DNA of 64,000 nt from Tessaracoccus lacteus (lineage in GTDB: Bacteria > Actinomycetota > Actinomycetes > Propionibacteriales > Propionibacteriaceae). Shown here one piece after another: positions 62,764 through 64,000 of the stretch. Within the stretch, counting starts at the first letter, position 1; every line of letters begins with the position of its first letter. A program made the position numbers and the translations under genes. The notes beneath the pieces are model-generated. The model made no database searches, was not told the DNA's origin, and was given only the letters and a program-made list of their open reading frames with translations. The stretch covers positions 2,480,001-2,544,000 of the forward strand of contig NZ_CP123967.1 of NCBI RefSeq assembly GCF_029917005.1, given 5' to 3'.

Positions 62764-64000
62764 GCTGCTTCCTTCCTCAGGGCGTCGGCGGCCTCGCCGA
62801 CGGTGCTGGTGCCGGCCACGAGCGACCGCCCGACGGCGCTGTAGCGACGGACGCGCTCGGAAAGCGGGAGCGAGGCCAGCGGGCCGGCCTCGGCGAACAG
62901 ACCGAGGCCGAGGTCGGCCTCGGCGAGCCGCTCGTGGGCGACCATCGCCCAGGTCGCGTCGTTCAGGTGCGCCAGCTCCTGGCGCTGCAGTTCCGGGCAG
63001 TTGAACTGCTGGCGCGGGGTGTTGATGTCGACGCCGGAGACCTCGAGGAGGCCGTTGTCGGCGGCGAGCGACGCGAGGCGCGCCATCTGCTCCGCGGTGT
63101 TGCGCGGCGGCATGTACGTGATGGCGGGCATCCCGAGCCTGCGGAGCTCTGCGACCAACTCGTCGAGGAAGTCGTCCTCGAACTTCTCGGCCTTCTTGTC
63201 GCCCGTCGGCGACGCGGTCACGTCGCCGAGGTAGGCGTAGGCGGGAATGGCGCCGACGGACGTCGCGAAGGCCGCGACCTCCGCCATCGTCGGGCACTCC
63301 TCCCGGTCCGGGACGAGGTAGATCTGGTCGAGGAAGCCGGCCTTCATGACGCCGAGCAGGTCGAACTCCAGGTACGGGTTCGCCTCGTCGCCCAGCTGGG
63401 CCGCGACCTTCTCCGACAGCTCGAGGCCGAGCTCGCCCAGCCCATCGACCAGCGCCCGGCCGCGGCCGTAGCGCTCGATGAGCTTGTCGGCGATGCCCGC
63501 GAGCAGGTGCCGCTCGGTCACCTCTCCGCCGTTTGAGTACTGCGACCGGTCGACGACGTCGCGCTGGAAGTCCAGCACGGGCGCCCCGAGGCCCTCGAGG
63601 ATCGCGTTGGCCCGCTCGACCATCCGTGCGGTCCGCGCGAGGCGGGCGGCACGGATGGGCGCCAGGTATTCGGCGACCCGTTCGCGCTGCGACGCCGGGA
63701 TGCCCTGCACCGTCATGTAGGCGATGCCCGCGGTGTCGGGGTTGTTGAGCTTGCGGTCGTGCAGCGGCGCGCGGCCCTCGGCGACCTCGTCGGCGCTGTA
63801 CAGGTAGACGCGACACTCGAAGCCGGTCACCGACCCGAGGCCGACGGCGGCGGCGGCCGCCGCCATCTCGCCCGCGCCCGCGGCCGAGTCGTGGTCGACG
63901 GAGCCGACGACCATCAGCCCGGCCTCTCGGGCCCGTAGCGCCGCCATCGCGGGCGTGTACGGGCTGAAGCTGTAGATGGTGTGGACGTGGTTGTTCGACT
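62760..64000 (-). CDS. PHP-domain protein, N-terminus beyond window
   Basis: At least 413 codons, open to the right edge. The N-terminal PHP phosphoesterase motif is present (NNHVHTIYSFSPYTPA), followed by VVGSVDHDSAAGAGEM and GSVTGFECRVYL, which provide the His/Asp/Glu metal ligands. A long C-terminal region follows (YLEFDLLGVMKAGFLDQIYL, GIPASQRERVAEYL, ITYMPPRNTAEQMARLASLA). Probably a metal-dependent hydrolase of a phosphorylated sugar or similar metabolite, coupled by ATGA to an SrlD-like SDR. The true start and any upstream genes of this catabolic operon lie outside. Confidence 0.8.
   Translation of the reverse strand, partial: SNNHVHTIYSFSPYTPAMAALRAREAGLMVVGSVDHDSAAGAGEMAAAAAAVGLGSVTGFECRVYLYSADEVAEGRAPLHDRKLNNPDTAGIAYMTVQGIPASQRERVAEYLAPIRAARLARTARMVERANAILEGLGAPVLDFQRDVVDRSQYSNGGEVTERHLLAGIADKLIERYGRGRALVDGLGELGLELSEKVAAQLGDEANPYLEFDLLGVMKAGFLDQIYLVPDREECPTMAEVAAFATSVGAIPAYAYLGDVTASPTGDKKAEKFEDDFLDELVAELRRLGMPAITYMPPRNTAEQMARLASLAADNGLLEVSGVDINTPRQQFNCPELQRQELAHLNDATWAMVAHERLAEADLGLGLFAEAGPLASLPLSERVRRYSAVGRSLVAGTSTVGEAADALRKEAA

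Noticed and set aside
61678..63816. A single fused protein covering both the SDR and the PHP gene
   Set aside because: The extended frame overlaps the PHP gene out of frame and is Arg/Gly-rich there. The ATGA junction at 62760-62763 shows two coupled genes instead.

Overview
The window is high-GC actinobacterial chromosome. Its gene set points to a facultatively anaerobic member of the Propionibacteriaceae (Tessaracoccus/Propionibacterium type); no 16S is present, so the genus is not fixed. The strongest evidence is a complete Wood-Werkman transcarboxylase operon (5S, 12S, a small subunit and the 1.3S biotin carrier, 56.5-60.2 kb), together with a pyruvate carboxylase, a pyruvate:ferredoxin oxidoreductase with a translationally coupled GltD-like flavoprotein, and an oxygen-sensitive class III ribonucleotide reductase (nrdDG). 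No phage, plasmid, complete insertion sequence or CRISPR array is visible. One small scar at 26.5-27.6 kb looks acquired.

Layout. 0-5 kb: nifJ (runs off the left edge) and its GltD-like partner, minus strand. 5-8.3 kb: repeats, a pair of NrdR-type boxes, nrdD-nrdG. 8.3-14.6 kb: thioredoxin, a methyltransferase overlapping a DtxR/IdeR regulator, nagA, serC, a secreted stalked protein, a 26-residue membrane peptide. 14.6-21.9 kb: pyruvate carboxylase, a purine permease, DUF3027 plus a cold-shock protein, nagB. 22-26.6 kb: small accessory genes, then an overlapping sigma factor-ogt-alkA alkylation-repair operon. 26.5-27.6 kb: a broken jetD-like gene beside a tRNA 3' fragment. 27.7-31.4 kb: LysE exporter with a divergent Lrp regulator, groEL behind two CIRCE operators, a membrane protein with an HExxH motif. 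31.8-39.9 kb: manA, tRNA-Thr, an MsiK-type ABC ATPase, metB, a DUF4032 kinase-like protein, a FrnE-like DsbA. 40-48.7 kb: cysS-rlmB-glyA converging on carD-ispD-ispF-DUF2207 across a repeat field. 48.8-54 kb: senX3-regX3 with a PHO box and divergent phoU, a polysaccharide deacetylase, gpmA. 54-60.7 kb: SDR, AI-2E-type transporter, transcarboxylase operon, CsbD. 60.7-64 kb: about 1 kb without a recognisable gene, then an SrlD-like SDR coupled to a PHP-domain protein cut by the right edge.

How the genes work together. Pyruvate is the hub. NifJ oxidises it to acetyl-CoA and passes electrons to ferredoxin, the GltD-like protein probably connects that pool to NAD(P)H, Pyc makes oxaloacetate from it, and transcarboxylase exchanges carboxyl groups between methylmalonyl-CoA and pyruvate. 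NagA/NagB, ManA, GpmA and MsiK feed sugars into glycolysis; SerC, GlyA, MetB and CysS serve amino-acid and one-carbon metabolism.

Three genome-scale signals stand out. First, many genes carry a TAnnnT box six to eight bases before the start codon with no ribosome binding site, the mark of leaderless transcription. Second, a TTCGACAAGCTCAGGG-like repeat has been amplified at several loci with a different period at each (19, 22, 23 and 33/129 bp). Third, a separate family of nested palindromic elements built from GACGCCA-type units occurs at four intergenic sites. Regulatory sites read directly from the sequence include NrdR boxes, CIRCE, a PHO box and several unassigned dyads.
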